Translations under genes and position numbers: made by a program
Assembly (NCBI GenBank): GCA_038258415.1
Contig: JBBSPY010000106.1
Span: forward strand, 1 to 10,476
Direction: 5' to 3'
DNA: 10,476 nucleotides
From: Schlegelella_A sp038258415
Lineage (GTDB): Bacteria > Pseudomonadota > Gammaproteobacteria > Burkholderiales > Burkholderiaceae_C
The notes under the pieces: generated by a model
Told to the model about the DNA's origin: nothing
Seen by the model: only the letters and a program-made list of their open reading frames with translations
Database searches by the model: none
In this document: positions 1 through 7,528 of the stretch, piece after piece
Position numbering within the stretch: the stretch's first letter is position 1
How the letters are laid out: every line of letters begins with the position of its first letter

Positions 1-1011
1 ATCGAAAAGCTGCTGGGGGTGGATGTGCCCGAGCGCGCGCAGTACATCCGCGTCATGTTCGCCGAGATCACGCGTCTCATGAACCACCTCATGTGGCTCG
101 GCGCGCACGGTCTCGATTGCGGCGCGATGAACGTCTTCATCTACGCCTTCCGCGAGCGCGAGGACCTGTTCGACATGTACGAGGCGGCGTCGGGGGCCCG
201 CATGCACGCCGCCTACTTCCGACCGGGCGGCGTCTACCGCGACCTGCCCGACACGATGCCGCAGTACCGGCCCACGAAGATCCGCACCCAGAAATCGACC
301 GACGGGCGCAACGAGAACCGCCACGGCTCGCTGCTCGACTTCATCGACGACTTCTGCAGGCGGTTCCCGTCGCGGGTCGACGAATACGAAACGCTGCTCA
401 CCGACAACCGCATCTGGAAGCAGCGCACCGTCGGCATCGGCGTCGTCACGCCCGAGCGCGCGAAGAACCTCGGCTTCACCGGGCCGATGCTGCGGGGGTC
501 GGGCATCCTATGGGACCTGCGCAAGCACCAGCCCTACGACGTCTACGACCAGATGGACTTCGATGTGCCGCTCGGCGTCAACGGCGACACCTACGACCGC
601 TATCTCGTGCGCGTCGAGGAGATGCGGCAGGCCAATCGCATCGTTCGTCAGTGCGTCGAATGGCTCAGGGCCCACGACGGACCAGTGATCACCGACAACC
701 ACAAGGTCGCGCCGCCGTCACGGGTCGAGATGAAGACGGGGATGGAAGACCTCATCCACCACTTCAAGCTCTTCACCGAAGGGTTTCGCGTTCCGGAAGG
801 CGAGGCCTACGCTGCGGTCGAGCATCCGAAGGGCGAGTTCGGCATCTACATCGTCAGCGACGGCGCGAACAAGCCGTATCGCCTGAAGATCCGCGCGCCG
901 GGCTTCCCGCACCTCGCCGCTCTCGACGAGATGGCGCGCGGGCACATGATCGCCGACGCCGTCGCCGTGATCGGCACGATGGACATCGTGTTCGGCGAGA
1001 TCGACCGATGA
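1..1011 (+). CDS. nuoD: NADH-quinone oxidoreductase subunit D, 49 kDa type (5' truncated)
   Basis: This is the hydrophilic Q-module subunit that, with NuoB and NuoH, forms the quinone-binding cavity of complex I on the cytoplasmic face. The frame is open from base 1 and begins IEKLLGVDVPERAQYIRVMF, so the true start lies upstream. The 336 codons present match residues from about 80 to the end of a roughly 417-residue protein. Family signatures seen are LMNHLMWLGAHGLD, SGARMHAAYFRPGGVYRD, the ETLLTDNRIWKQRTVGIG segment, GPMLRGSGI, the GVNGDTYDRYLVR stretch and the C-terminus ending VFGEIDR. The N-terminal quinone-site histidine region is outside the window. It is a stand-alone NuoD, not a NuoCD fusion, because the upstream frame is already NuoD sequence; nuoA-nuoC are expected just upstream (inference). 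Its TGA overlaps the nuoE ATG by four bases. The GTG at 19 is only an internal valine codon. Confidence 0.98.
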   Translation: MEKLLGVDVPERAQYIRVMFAEITRLMNHLMWLGAHGLDCGAMNVFIYAFREREDLFDMYEAASGARMHAAYFRPGGVYRDLPDTMPQYRPTKIRTQKSTDGRNENRHGSLLDFIDDFCRRFPSRVDEYETLLTDNRIWKQRTVGIGVVTPERAKNLGFTGPMLRGSGILWDLRKHQPYDVYDQMDFDVPLGVNGDTYDRYLVRVEEMRQANRIVRQCVEWLRAHDGPVITDNHKVAPPSRVEMKTGMEDLIHHFKLFTEGFRVPEGEAYAAVEHPKGEFGIYIVSDGANKPYRLKIRAPGFPHLAALDEMARGHMIADAVAVIGTMDIVFGEIDR

Positions 1012-1514
1012 GCAACTGGCGCCGTGCGCTCTCCGCCGATTCCGCGAAGCGCTTCGACCGCGAGATCGCCAAGTACCCGCCGGAGGGCAGGGCATCGGCC
1101 ATCATCGCCTGCCTGGCGATACTCCAGCAGGAACATGGCTGGGTCTCGCAGCAGAGCGAGGAGCTCGTCGCCGAGGCGCTCGACATGCCGCCGATCGCCG
1201 TGCACGAGGTGACGACCTTCTACAACATGTTCAACCAGCAGCCGGTCGGGCGGGTGAAGTTCAACGTCTGCACCAACCTGCCCTGCAAGTTGCGCGGCGG
1301 ACAGGACGCGCTGGAGCACCTGTGCTCGTCGCTGCACGTCGAGGAAGGCGGCACCACCGCCGACGGCGCCTTCACCGTGCAGAAGTCGGAGTGCCTCGGC
1401 GCCTGCGCCGACGCGCCGGTGCTGCTCGTCAACGACCGGCAGATGGTGAGCTTCATGAGCGACGCGCGCCTCGACGAACTGGTCTCGGCGTTGCGTGCGG
1501 AGATCCCGGCATGA
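1008..1514 (+). CDS. nuoE: NADH-quinone oxidoreductase subunit E, 24 kDa type
   Basis: A peripheral N-module subunit of complex I with a thioredoxin-like fold; it holds the [2Fe-2S] cluster N1a next to the FMN of NuoF. The 168-residue product is of normal family length. Residues 1-80 form the helical domain (IIACLAILQQEHGW, then the conserved VHEVTTFYNMF). The cluster ligands are visible as Cys88 and Cys93 (VCTNLPC) and Cys129 and Cys133 (SECLGACADAP), the expected C-x4-C and C-x3-C pattern. The ATG at 1008 is chosen because the protein then starts where the family does; it overlaps the nuoD stop as ATGA, which suggests translational coupling. The frame is also open upstream through nuoD, but that translation is Arg/Pro-rich shadow sequence. 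The nuoE stop in turn overlaps the nuoF start by four bases, in keeping with paired NuoE/NuoF assembly. Confidence 0.98.
   Translation: MSNWRRALSADSAKRFDREIAKYPPEGRASAIIACLAILQQEHGWVSQQSEELVAEALDMPPIAVHEVTTFYNMFNQQPVGRVKFNVCTNLPCKLRGGQDALEHLCSSLHVEEGGTTADGAFTVQKSECLGACADAPVLLVNDRQMVSFMSDARLDELVSALRAEIPA
1499..1502 (+). promoter_or_regulatory. Shine-Dalgarno of nuoF, inside nuoE
   Basis: GGAG ends eight bases before the nuoF ATG at 1511. It lies in the last codons of nuoE and supports this start over in-frame codons further upstream. Confidence 0.7.
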
Positions 1515-2887
1515 CACCGCACCCCGATCTCACGCGTTTCCAGGCGACCGGCGTCGAGAGCTGCTTCCACGGCCGGCACATCGAACCGCAGATCGTCGCC
1601 GGGCTCGACGGCTCGAACTGGCGCCTGGCCGACTACGAATCGCGCGGCGGCTACACGGCGCTCAAGAAGATCCTGGCCGGGGACGCCGGCATGACGCCGG
1701 AACAGGTCATCGCCGAGGTCAAGGCGTCGGGCCTGCGCGGCCGCGGCGGCGCGGGCTTTCCGACCGGCCTCAAGTGGAGCTTCATGCCGCGCCAGTTCCC
1801 GGGCGCGAAGTATCTGGTCTGCAACTCCGACGAAGGCGAGCCCGGGACCTGCAAGGATCGCGACATCCTGATGTTCAACCCGCACATCGTCATCGAAGGG
1901 ATGGCGATCGCGGCATACGCGATGGGCGTGGCGGTGGCCTACAACTACATCCACGGCGAGATCTTCGAGGTCTACGACCGCTTCGAGGAGGCGCTCGAGG
2001 AGGCGCGGGCGGCGGGCTACCTCGGCGACGCGGTCTGCGGCTCGTCGTGGAAGTTCCAGCTCCACGCGAGCCATGGCTTCGGCGCCTACATCTGCGGAGA
2101 GGAAACGGCGCTGCTCGAATCGCTCGAAGGCAAGAAGGGCCAGCCCCGCTTCAAGCCGCCGTTTCCAGCGAGCTACGGTCTCTACGGCAAGCCGACGACG
2201 ATCAACAACACCGAGACCTTCGCCGCGGTGCCGTGGATCATCAACCACGGCGGCACGGCCTACCTCGAGGTGGGCAAGCCGAACAACGGCGGCACGAAGC
2301 TCTTCTCGGTGGTGGGGGATGTGCGCAAGCCCGGCAACTACGAGGTGCCGCTGGGCACGCCGTTCACCAGGTTGCTCGAACTCGCGGGCGGCGTGCCCGA
2401 AGGGCGCACGCTGAAGGCCGTGATCCCCGGCGGTTCGTCGGCGCCGGTGCTGCCCGCGGCCATCATGAACGAGGTGACGATGGACTACGACTCCATCGCC
2501 AAGGCCGGGTCCATGCTCGGCTCGGGTGCCGTGATCGTGATGGACGACTCGCGCTCGATGGTGCACTCCCTGTTGCGCCTGTCGTACTTCTACATGCACG
2601 AGAGCTGCGGCCAGTGCACCCCGTGCCGCGAGGGCACCGGCTGGCTCTACCGCATGGTCGAGCGGATCGCCAACGGGCAGGGTCGGATGCAGGACATCGA
2701 CCTGCTGAACAGCGTGTCCGACAACATCCAGGGGCGGACGATCTGTGCGCTCGGCGACGCGGCGGCGATGCCGGTCCGGGCCATGATCAAGCACTTCAAG
2801 CACGAATTCGTGGCATTGATCGAGCAGCGCGAGGTGAAGCCGGCGCCGGTGGCGCCCCCGCAGGTCGCCGAGAGCCTCGCGTCATGA
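1511..2887 (+). CDS. nuoF: NADH-quinone oxidoreductase subunit F, 51 kDa type (NADH/FMN-binding)
   Basis: The electron entry subunit of complex I: it oxidises NADH, passes the hydride to FMN and relays single electrons to the [4Fe-4S] cluster N3. The 458-residue length is typical. The glycine-rich nucleotide-binding segment GLRGRGGAGFPTGLKWSF lies at residues 74-91, the FMN region CNSDEGEPGTCKDRDIL at 104-120, and a second conserved stretch, YICGEETALLESLEGKKGQP, at 193-212. The SLBB-like domain follows (VVGDVRKPGNYEVPLGTPF, from about residue 267). The N3 ligands are Cys366, Cys369 and Cys372 (ESCGQCTPCREGTGW) and Cys412 (GRTICALGDAAAMP). The ATG at 1511 has GGAG eight bases upstream and overlaps the nuoE stop as ATGA. 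The frame is open further upstream inside nuoE, but that part is not NuoF-like. The last 18 residues are a Pro/Ala-rich tail. Confidence 0.98.
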   Translation: MTPHPDLTRFQATGVESCFHGRHIEPQIVAGLDGSNWRLADYESRGGYTALKKILAGDAGMTPEQVIAEVKASGLRGRGGAGFPTGLKWSFMPRQFPGAKYLVCNSDEGEPGTCKDRDILMFNPHIVIEGMAIAAYAMGVAVAYNYIHGEIFEVYDRFEEALEEARAAGYLGDAVCGSSWKFQLHASHGFGAYICGEETALLESLEGKKGQPRFKPPFPASYGLYGKPTTINNTETFAAVPWIINHGGTAYLEVGKPNNGGTKLFSVVGDVRKPGNYEVPLGTPFTRLLELAGGVPEGRTLKAVIPGGSSAPVLPAAIMNEVTMDYDSIAKAGSMLGSGAVIVMDDSRSMVHSLLRLSYFYMHESCGQCTPCREGTGWLYRMVERIANGQGRMQDIDLLNSVSDNIQGRTICALGDAAAMPVRAMIKHFKHEFVALIEQREVKPAPVAPPQVAESLAS

Positions 2888-2910
2888 TCGACGGAGCAAA
2901 CTTGCGATGA
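2884..2910 (+). other. 8-codon mini-ORF bridging nuoF and nuoG
   Basis: ATG at 2884-2886 overlaps the nuoF stop TGA (2885-2887) as ATGA. The frame runs for eight codons (MIDGANLR) and ends in TGA at 2908-2910, which overlaps the nuoG start ATG (2907-2909), again as ATGA. It thus fills the 19-base nuoF-nuoG gap exactly. The first eight bases (atgatcga) also occur at the nuoG start, so it may be a former or duplicated start region. The sequence shows the arrangement directly. Whether it is translated, and whether it passes ribosomes from nuoF to nuoG, is inference. No function is proposed for the peptide itself. Confidence 0.35.
2893..2896 (+). promoter_or_regulatory. Shine-Dalgarno of nuoG
   Basis: GGAG lies ten bases before the nuoG ATG at 2907, in the nuoF-nuoG gap. 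The spacing is slightly long but usable. It supports 2907 as the start and means nuoG need not depend on coupling through the mini-ORF that covers it. Confidence 0.6.
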
Positions 2911-5270
2911 TCGAGATCGAACTCGACGGCCAGAAGGTCTCGGTGCCGGAGGGCAGCATGGTCATGCATGCCGCCGACCTCGCGGGCACCTACATCCCGC
3001 ACTTCTGCTATCACAAGAAGCTCACCATCGCGGCCAACTGCCGCATGTGCCTCGTCGAAGTCGAGAAGGCGCCCAAGCCGATGCCGGCCTGTGCCACGCC
3101 GGTGACGCAGGGCATGATCGTCCGCACCCGCAGCGACAAGGCGATCAACGCGCAACAGGGGGTGATGGAGTTCCTGCTCATCAACCACCCGCTCGACTGC
3201 CCGATCTGCGACCAGGGCGGCGAGTGCCAGCTGCAGGACCTGGCGGTCGGCTACGGCGCCTCGAGCTCGCGCTACGACGAGGACAAGCGCGTCGTCTTCC
3301 CGAAGGACGTCGGTCCGCTGGTGTCGATGCAGGAGATGAACCGCTGCATCCACTGCACGCGCTGCGTTCGTTTCGGGCAGGAGGTGGCCGGCGTGATGGA
3401 GCTCGGCATGATCCACCGCGGCGAGCATTCGGAGATCACCGTCGTCAAGGGTGACACGATCGACTCCGAGCTGTCGGGGAACATGATCGACATCTGTCCG
3501 GTCGGCGCCCTCACGAGCAAGCCGTTCCGCTACAGCGCACGCACGTGGGAGTTGTCGCGCCGCAAGAGCGTGAGCCCGCACGATTCGACCGGCGCCAATC
3601 TCATCGTGCAGGTGAAGTCGGGTCAGGTGATGCGCGTGCTGCCGCTCGAGAACGAGGCCGTCAACGAGTGCTGGCTCGCCGACCGCGATCGCTTCGCTTA
3701 CGAGGCGCTGAATTCCGAGGCGCGGCTGAAGCAGCCGATGCTGCGCCGCGAAGGCGCCTGGGTCGCGGTCGACTGGCAGACGGCGCTCGATCACGTCGCC
3801 CGTTCGTTGACGCAGGCGGCGGTCGAGCACGGCGCGGCGTCGATCGGCGCGCTCGCGTCGCCGACGTCGACCGTCGAGGAGCTGCACCTGCTCGCGAAGC
3901 TCGTACGCGGCATCGGCAGCGGTGCCGTCGACACCCGGCTGCGCGACGCGGTGTCGAGCGTCGGCGAGTCGCGGGTTCGCTGGCTCGGCAGGCCGATCGC
4001 GTCGCTGAGCGAGTTGCAGCGCGTGCTCGTCGTCGGTTCGTTCCTGCGCAAGGACCATCCGCTCTTCGCGCAGCGTCTGCGCCAAGCCGCGCGCAAGGGC
4101 TGCAAGGTGATGAGCGTGCACGCCGTGCGTGCCGACTGGCTGATGCCGATGGCCGCCGGCGTCGTGGCTCCGCCCAGTGGCTGGGTCGGCGTGCTCGAGG
4201 ACATCCTCACGGCGTGCGGCGGTGGCGCCGGGGCCGGTGACCCGGGCGACGACGCCAGGGCGATCGCCGCGTCGCTCGCCAGCGGCGAGCGCAAGGCCGT
4301 GTTGCTGGGCAACGCCGCCGCGTCTCATCCCTGCGCGGCCGAAATCGAGCGCCTCGGGCGAGCCATCGCCGCCGCGACCGGCGCGACCTTCGGCTTCCTC
4401 GTCGAGGGCGGCAACGCCGTCGGCGCCGAGCTCGTCGGTGCCCGCCCCGCTGAAGGCGGCGCCGGCGCGGTCGAGATGCTCGCCCGCGGCTCGCCGTTGT
4501 GCGCTGCGGTGCTGCTGAACTGCGAGCCCTGGCTCGACGCGGCCGATGCACCGTCGGCGCGCGAGGCGCTGGCGGCCGCGTCGCTCGTCGTCTCGCTGTC
4601 GCCATTCAGGCCGAGAGACGACGACGACCTCATCGACGTCGTCTTGCCGATCGCGCCGTTCACCGAGACTTCGGGCACCTTCGTCAACGCCGAGGGGTTG
4701 CCGCAGAGCTTCCACGGCGTTGCCAAGCCCCTCGGCGACGCGCGCCCCGGCTGGAAGGTGCTGCGTGTGCTCGGCAACCTGCTCGGCCTGCCGGGTTTCG
4801 GATTCGACACGTCGGAAGCGGTGCGCGACGAGGCGCTCGGTGACGTCACCACGATTGCGACGCGACTCGAAACGTCGTCTGACGTTGCCGGTGCAACGGC
4901 GACAGGCGGCCGCGAGCCGCCCGCCGCTGCCAGCGGACTCGAGCGGATCGCCGACGTGCCGATCTACCAGTCCGACATGGTCGTCCGCCGCGCCGCGTCG
5001 CTGCAGCGCACCGTCGACGCGCGCGATCCGGTCGTCGGTTTGCCGAGCGAACTCGCCGCCGAGCGGGGCATCGTCGAGGGGTCCGTGGTTCGGGTTCGCA
5101 TGGGCGGTGCATCGGTCGAGTTGCGCGCCGCCGTCGATCCCTCGCTGGCATCGAGGGTCGTCCGTGTCGCGACGGCGCATCCGTCGACGGCCGCGCTCGG
5201 CCCTTCGTTCGGGCCGATCGAGATCGAACGCGTCGCCGCAACCGCTCCCGCGGCGGCCGGCGTCGCCTGA
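2907..5270 (+). CDS. nuoG: NADH-quinone oxidoreductase subunit G, 75 kDa type
   Basis: The largest N-module subunit, an Fe-S protein that carries electrons from NuoF towards NuoI. The N-terminal ferredoxin-like domain has [2Fe-2S] N1b ligands Cys34, Cys45, Cys48 and Cys62. His94, Cys98, Cys101 and Cys107 (HPLDCPICDQGGEC) form the His-ligated cluster N5. Cys147, Cys150, Cys153 (CIHCTRC) and Cys197 (DICPVGAL) hold N4. From about residue 220 to 690 there is a molybdopterin oxidoreductase-like domain that in this family binds no molybdenum; its conserved late segment is DLIDVVLPIAPFTETSGTF. At 787 residues it is of normal length for the mitochondrial/proteobacterial form. The extra cluster N7 has no ligands: the equivalent positions read S-PH-D-STG-A. 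The region after about residue 640 is Ala/Thr-rich and less conserved. ATG at 2907 gives the usual MIEIELDG start. Confidence 0.97.
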   Translation: MIEIELDGQKVSVPEGSMVMHAADLAGTYIPHFCYHKKLTIAANCRMCLVEVEKAPKPMPACATPVTQGMIVRTRSDKAINAQQGVMEFLLINHPLDCPICDQGGECQLQDLAVGYGASSSRYDEDKRVVFPKDVGPLVSMQEMNRCIHCTRCVRFGQEVAGVMELGMIHRGEHSEITVVKGDTIDSELSGNMIDICPVGALTSKPFRYSARTWELSRRKSVSPHDSTGANLIVQVKSGQVMRVLPLENEAVNECWLADRDRFAYEALNSEARLKQPMLRREGAWVAVDWQTALDHVARSLTQAAVEHGAASIGALASPTSTVEELHLLAKLVRGIGSGAVDTRLRDAVSSVGESRVRWLGRPIASLSELQRVLVVGSFLRKDHPLFAQRLRQAARKGCKVMSVHAVRADWLMPMAAGVVAPPSGWVGVLEDILTACGGGAGAGDPGDDARAIAASLASGERKAVLLGNAAASHPCAAEIERLGRAIAAATGATFGFLVEGGNAVGAELVGARPAEGGAGAVEMLARGSPLCAAVLLNCEPWLDAADAPSAREALAAASLVVSLSPFRPRDDDDLIDVVLPIAPFTETSGTFVNAEGLPQSFHGVAKPLGDARPGWKVLRVLGNLLGLPGFGFDTSEAVRDEALGDVTTIATRLETSSDVAGATATGGREPPAAASGLERIADVPIYQSDMVVRRAASLQRTVDARDPVVGLPSELAAERGIVEGSVVRVRMGGASVELRAAVDPSLASRVVRVATAHPSTAALGPSFGPIEIERVAATAPAAAGVA

Positions 5271-5282
5271 GGGTCGCACGCG

Positions 5283-6380
5283 ATGTGGGATTCGGTCTAT
5301 GCCCAGGGCTCGTCGATGCTGGGCCCCGCATGGCCGGTCGTCTGGACCGCCGCCAAGATCGTCGCGCTGCTGCTGCCGCTGCTCGGCTGCGTCGCCTACC
5401 TGACGCTGTGGGAGCGCAAGGCGATCGGCTGGAGCCAGGACCGTCCGGGACCCAATCGCGTCGGGCCACTCGGGCTGCTGCAGCCGATCGCCGATGCCGT
5501 CAAGCTGATCTTCAAGGAGATCATCGTCCCGACGGCGGCCAACAAGCCGCTGTTCTTCCTCGGCCCGGTGATGACGATCATGCCGGCGCTCGCCGCGTGG
5601 GTCGTGATCCCGTTCGGCCCCGACGCGGCGCTCGCCAACATCAACGCCGGCCTGCTGTTCGTGATGGCGATCACGTCGATGGAGGTCTACGGCGTGATCA
5701 TCGCCGGCTGGGCATCGAACTCGAAGTACGCCTTCCTCGGCGCGATGCGCGCCTCGGCGCAGATGGTGAGCTACGAGATCGCGATGGGGTTCGCGCTCGT
5801 CGTCGTGCTGATGGTCTCGGCGAGTCTCAACCTCACCGACATCGTCGTCGGGCAGGGCCGGGGCATCTTCGCCGGATTCGGCCTCACCTTCCTGAGCTGG
5901 AACTGGCTGCCGCTGCTGCCCATCTTCGGCGTCTACATCATCTCGGGCATCGCCGAGACCAACCGGGCGCCGTTCGACGTCGTCGAGGGCGAGTCGGAGA
6001 TCGTCGCCGGGCACATGGTCGAGTACTCGGGCATGTCCTTCGCCATGTTCTTCCTCGCCGAGTACGCGAACATCATCCTCGTCTCGGCGCTCGCGTCGGT
6101 CATGTTTCTCGGCGGCTGGCTTGCGCCGATCTCGTTCGCGCTGTTCCATCTGGACACGCCGCGCTGGGTCGTCGAGACGATGTGGCTGTGGAACTGGTTC
6201 TGGCTGTTCGCGAAGACCTTCGTCATCGCCACGCTCTTCCTCTGGGTGCGGGCGACCCTGCCGCGCTTCCGCTATGACCAGATCATGCGGCTCGGCTGGA
6301 AGATCTTCATCCCCTTGACGCTGGTGTGGCTGGTCGTCGTCGGCCTCGTCATCCAGTCGCCCTGGAACATCTGGAAGTAG
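5283..6380 (+). CDS. nuoH: NADH-quinone oxidoreductase subunit H (ND1 homologue)
   Basis: The membrane subunit that anchors the peripheral arm and forms the membrane end of the quinone tunnel and the first proton-transfer region. The 365-residue protein has about eight hydrophobic helices. Family signatures are LTLWERKAIGW (residues 41-50), GPNRVGPLGLLQPIADAVKL (56-75), GWASNSKYAFLGAMRASAQM with SYEIAMGF (142-170), the acidic loop ETNRAPFDVVEGESEIVAGH that lines the quinone cavity, and the C-terminal RYDQIMRLGWKIFIPLTLVW. The wording VAGHMVEYSGM is what I associate with betaproteobacteria. The ATG at 5283 follows the nuoG stop by 12 bases, with GAGGG at 5269-5273 overlapping that stop as a Shine-Dalgarno. 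One loop position is unusual: residues 51-55 read SQDRP where many homologues have a pattern like MQVRL. Confidence 0.98.
   Translation: MWDSVYAQGSSMLGPAWPVVWTAAKIVALLLPLLGCVAYLTLWERKAIGWSQDRPGPNRVGPLGLLQPIADAVKLIFKEIIVPTAANKPLFFLGPVMTIMPALAAWVVIPFGPDAALANINAGLLFVMAITSMEVYGVIIAGWASNSKYAFLGAMRASAQMVSYEIAMGFALVVVLMVSASLNLTDIVVGQGRGIFAGFGLTFLSWNWLPLLPIFGVYIISGIAETNRAPFDVVEGESEIVAGHMVEYSGMSFAMFFLAEYANIILVSALASVMFLGGWLAPISFALFHLDTPRWVVETMWLWNWFWLFAKTFVIATLFLWVRATLPRFRYDQIMRLGWKIFIPLTLVWLVVVGLVIQSPWNIWK
6373..6377 (+). promoter_or_regulatory. Shine-Dalgarno of nuoI, inside nuoH
   Basis: GGAAG in the last nuoH codons lies eight bases before the GTG at 6386. It supports a GTG start for nuoI; the first in-frame ATG is at residue 23, inside the conserved N-terminus. 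Confidence 0.55.
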
Positions 6381-6385
6381 CACGC

Positions 6386-6883
6386 GTGGCGCAGCAGACA
6401 TCGGTCAAGGACTTCCTCTCGAGCTTCCTGCTCGGCGAGATCTGGAAAGGCATGCGCCTCACCGGCCGGCACTTCCTGTCGAAGAAGGTCACGGTGCAGT
6501 ATCCCGAGGAGAAGACGCCGCTCAGCCCGCGCTTTCGCGGCCTGCATGTGCTGCGCCGCTACGAGAACGGCGAGGAACGCTGCATCGCCTGCAAGCTGTG
6601 CGAGGCCGTGTGCCCGGCCCTGGCCATCACCATCGAGAGCGAGGTCCGCGACGACGGCTCGCGGCGCACCACGCGCTACGACATCGATCTCACGAAGTGC
6701 ATCTTCTGCGGCTTCTGCGAGGAGAGCTGTCCGGTCGACTCCATCGTCGAGACGCACATCTTCGAGTACCACGGCGAGAAGCGCGGGGATCTGTACTTCA
6801 CGAAGGACATGCTGCTCGCCGTCGGCGACCGCTACGAGAAGGAGATTTCCGCGGCCAGGGCAGCCGACGCGAAATACCGGTAG
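6386..6883 (+). CDS. nuoI: NADH-quinone oxidoreductase subunit I (TYKY, 2x[4Fe-4S] ferredoxin)
   Basis: The ferredoxin-type subunit of the connecting module. It carries clusters N6a and N6b and passes electrons towards N2 and quinone. The product is 165 residues from a GTG start. An amphipathic N-terminal helix (VKDFLSSFLLGEIWKGMRLT) sits on the membrane. The two 4Fe-4S motifs are Cys66/69/72/76 (CIACKLCEAVCP) and Cys105/108/111/115 (CIFCGFCEESCP), each C-x2-C-x2-C-x3-C-P. The C-terminal part DLYFTKDMLLAVGDRYEKEI is conserved. The GTG gives MAQQTSVKDFL, which fits the family N-terminus; the frame is open upstream into nuoH but is not NuoI-like. The gap to nuoH is five bases. The TAG stop is followed directly by the nuoJ ATG. 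Confidence 0.97.
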   Translation: MAQQTSVKDFLSSFLLGEIWKGMRLTGRHFLSKKVTVQYPEEKTPLSPRFRGLHVLRRYENGEERCIACKLCEAVCPALAITIESEVRDDGSRRTTRYDIDLTKCIFCGFCEESCPVDSIVETHIFEYHGEKRGDLYFTKDMLLAVGDRYEKEISAARAADAKYR

Positions 6884-7528
6884 ATGACGACCCCGGCCGC
6901 GCTCTTCTACGCCTTCTCCGCCGTGCTGTTGTTCGCGGGCTTTCGCGTCATCACGGCGAAAAGCCCGGTCGCGGCCGCGCTCTACCTGGTGCTCGCATTT
7001 TTCAGTGCGGCGTGCGTCTGGATCCTGTTGCGCGCCGAGTTCCTGGCGATCGCGCTCGTGCTCGTCTACGTCGGTGCGGTGATGGTGCTGTTCCTGTTCG
7101 TCGTCATGATGCTCGACGTCGACATGGCGGGCCTGCGCACGGGCTTCTGGAAGCACTTCCCGCTGGCGCTGTTCGTCGGCGTCGTCATCGCGCTCGAGAT
7201 GGCGGCGGTGCTGCTGCCCGGATTCGACGTTGCCGGCGCCAAGCCGAGTGCCGCCGCGGCTGCGAAAGTCGGCAACACCAAGCTGCTCGGCATCGAGGTC
7301 TACACCGGCTATCTCTACCCGCTCGAGATTGCCGCGGTGCTCCTGCTGGTGGCGATCATCGCCGCCATCTCGCTGACGCTGCGGGCCCGCAAGGACACGC
7401 GCCAGACCGATCCGTCGGAGCAGGTGAAGGCGAAGAAGGCCGACCGCGTGCGCCTGATCCAGCTCGCGCCGCTGACCAACCCGGTCGATTCCACCGACAC
7501 GCCCGCTCCGGTGGGGGACAAGCGATGA
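6884..7528 (+). CDS. nuoJ: NADH-quinone oxidoreductase subunit J (ND6 homologue)
   Basis: A membrane-arm subunit between NuoH and NuoK that takes part in coupling quinone reduction to proton pumping. The 214 residues show five hydrophobic segments, at about 4-22, 28-48, 54-77, 91-111 and 145-166. The third, with VYVGAVMVLFLFVVMML at 61-77, is the conserved helix that in solved structures carries a pi-bulge changing shape during turnover (family knowledge). A weakly conserved loop at about 112-140 is Ala-rich. The last roughly 48 residues are a charged hydrophilic tail with KAKKADRVRLIQ, as in related proteobacterial NuoJ. The ATG follows the nuoI stop with no gap and has no clear Shine-Dalgarno, so re-initiation after nuoI is likely. 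The stop overlaps the nuoK start by four bases. Confidence 0.97.
   Translation: MTTPAALFYAFSAVLLFAGFRVITAKSPVAAALYLVLAFFSAACVWILLRAEFLAIALVLVYVGAVMVLFLFVVMMLDVDMAGLRTGFWKHFPLALFVGVVIALEMAAVLLPGFDVAGAKPSAAAAAKVGNTKLLGIEVYTGYLYPLEIAAVLLLVAIIAAISLTLRARKDTRQTDPSEQVKAKKADRVRLIQLAPLTNPVDSTDTPAPVGDKR

Noticed and set aside
93..1007. In-frame upstream extension of nuoE through nuoD
   Set aside because: The frame is open but the translation is Arg/Ala/Pro-rich and overlaps the well-conserved NuoD. NuoE homology begins only at the ATG at 1008.
1220..2803. A 527-codon open frame on the minus strand opposite nuoF
   Set aside because: It is in register with nuoF codons and ends opposite a CTA at 1220-1222 inside nuoE. 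It is a composition shadow with no supported start or domain.
4615..4643. GACGAC/GTCGTC inverted repeat that could form a hairpin
   Set aside because: It lies within codons for the conserved DDDLIDVVLP segment of NuoG and has no T-run. It is explained by the protein sequence.
4546..5403. A 285-codon plus-strand frame overlapping the end of nuoG and start of nuoH
   Set aside because: The Ser/Arg-rich translation is typical of an out-of-frame reading of GC-rich coding DNA, and both overlapped genes are clearly real.
2796..6401. A 1201-codon open frame on the minus strand opposite nuoG and nuoH
   Set aside because: Its codons are in exact register with the sense codons of nuoG and nuoH, so a stop would need sense TTA, CTA or TCA, which this GC-rich gene set avoids. 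The product is Arg/Asp/His-rich low-complexity sequence with no recognisable domain.
6598..7524. In-frame upstream extension of nuoK across nuoI and nuoJ
   Set aside because: It overlaps two conserved genes and encodes Arg-rich shadow sequence. The 103-residue product from 7525 already matches the full NuoK family length.
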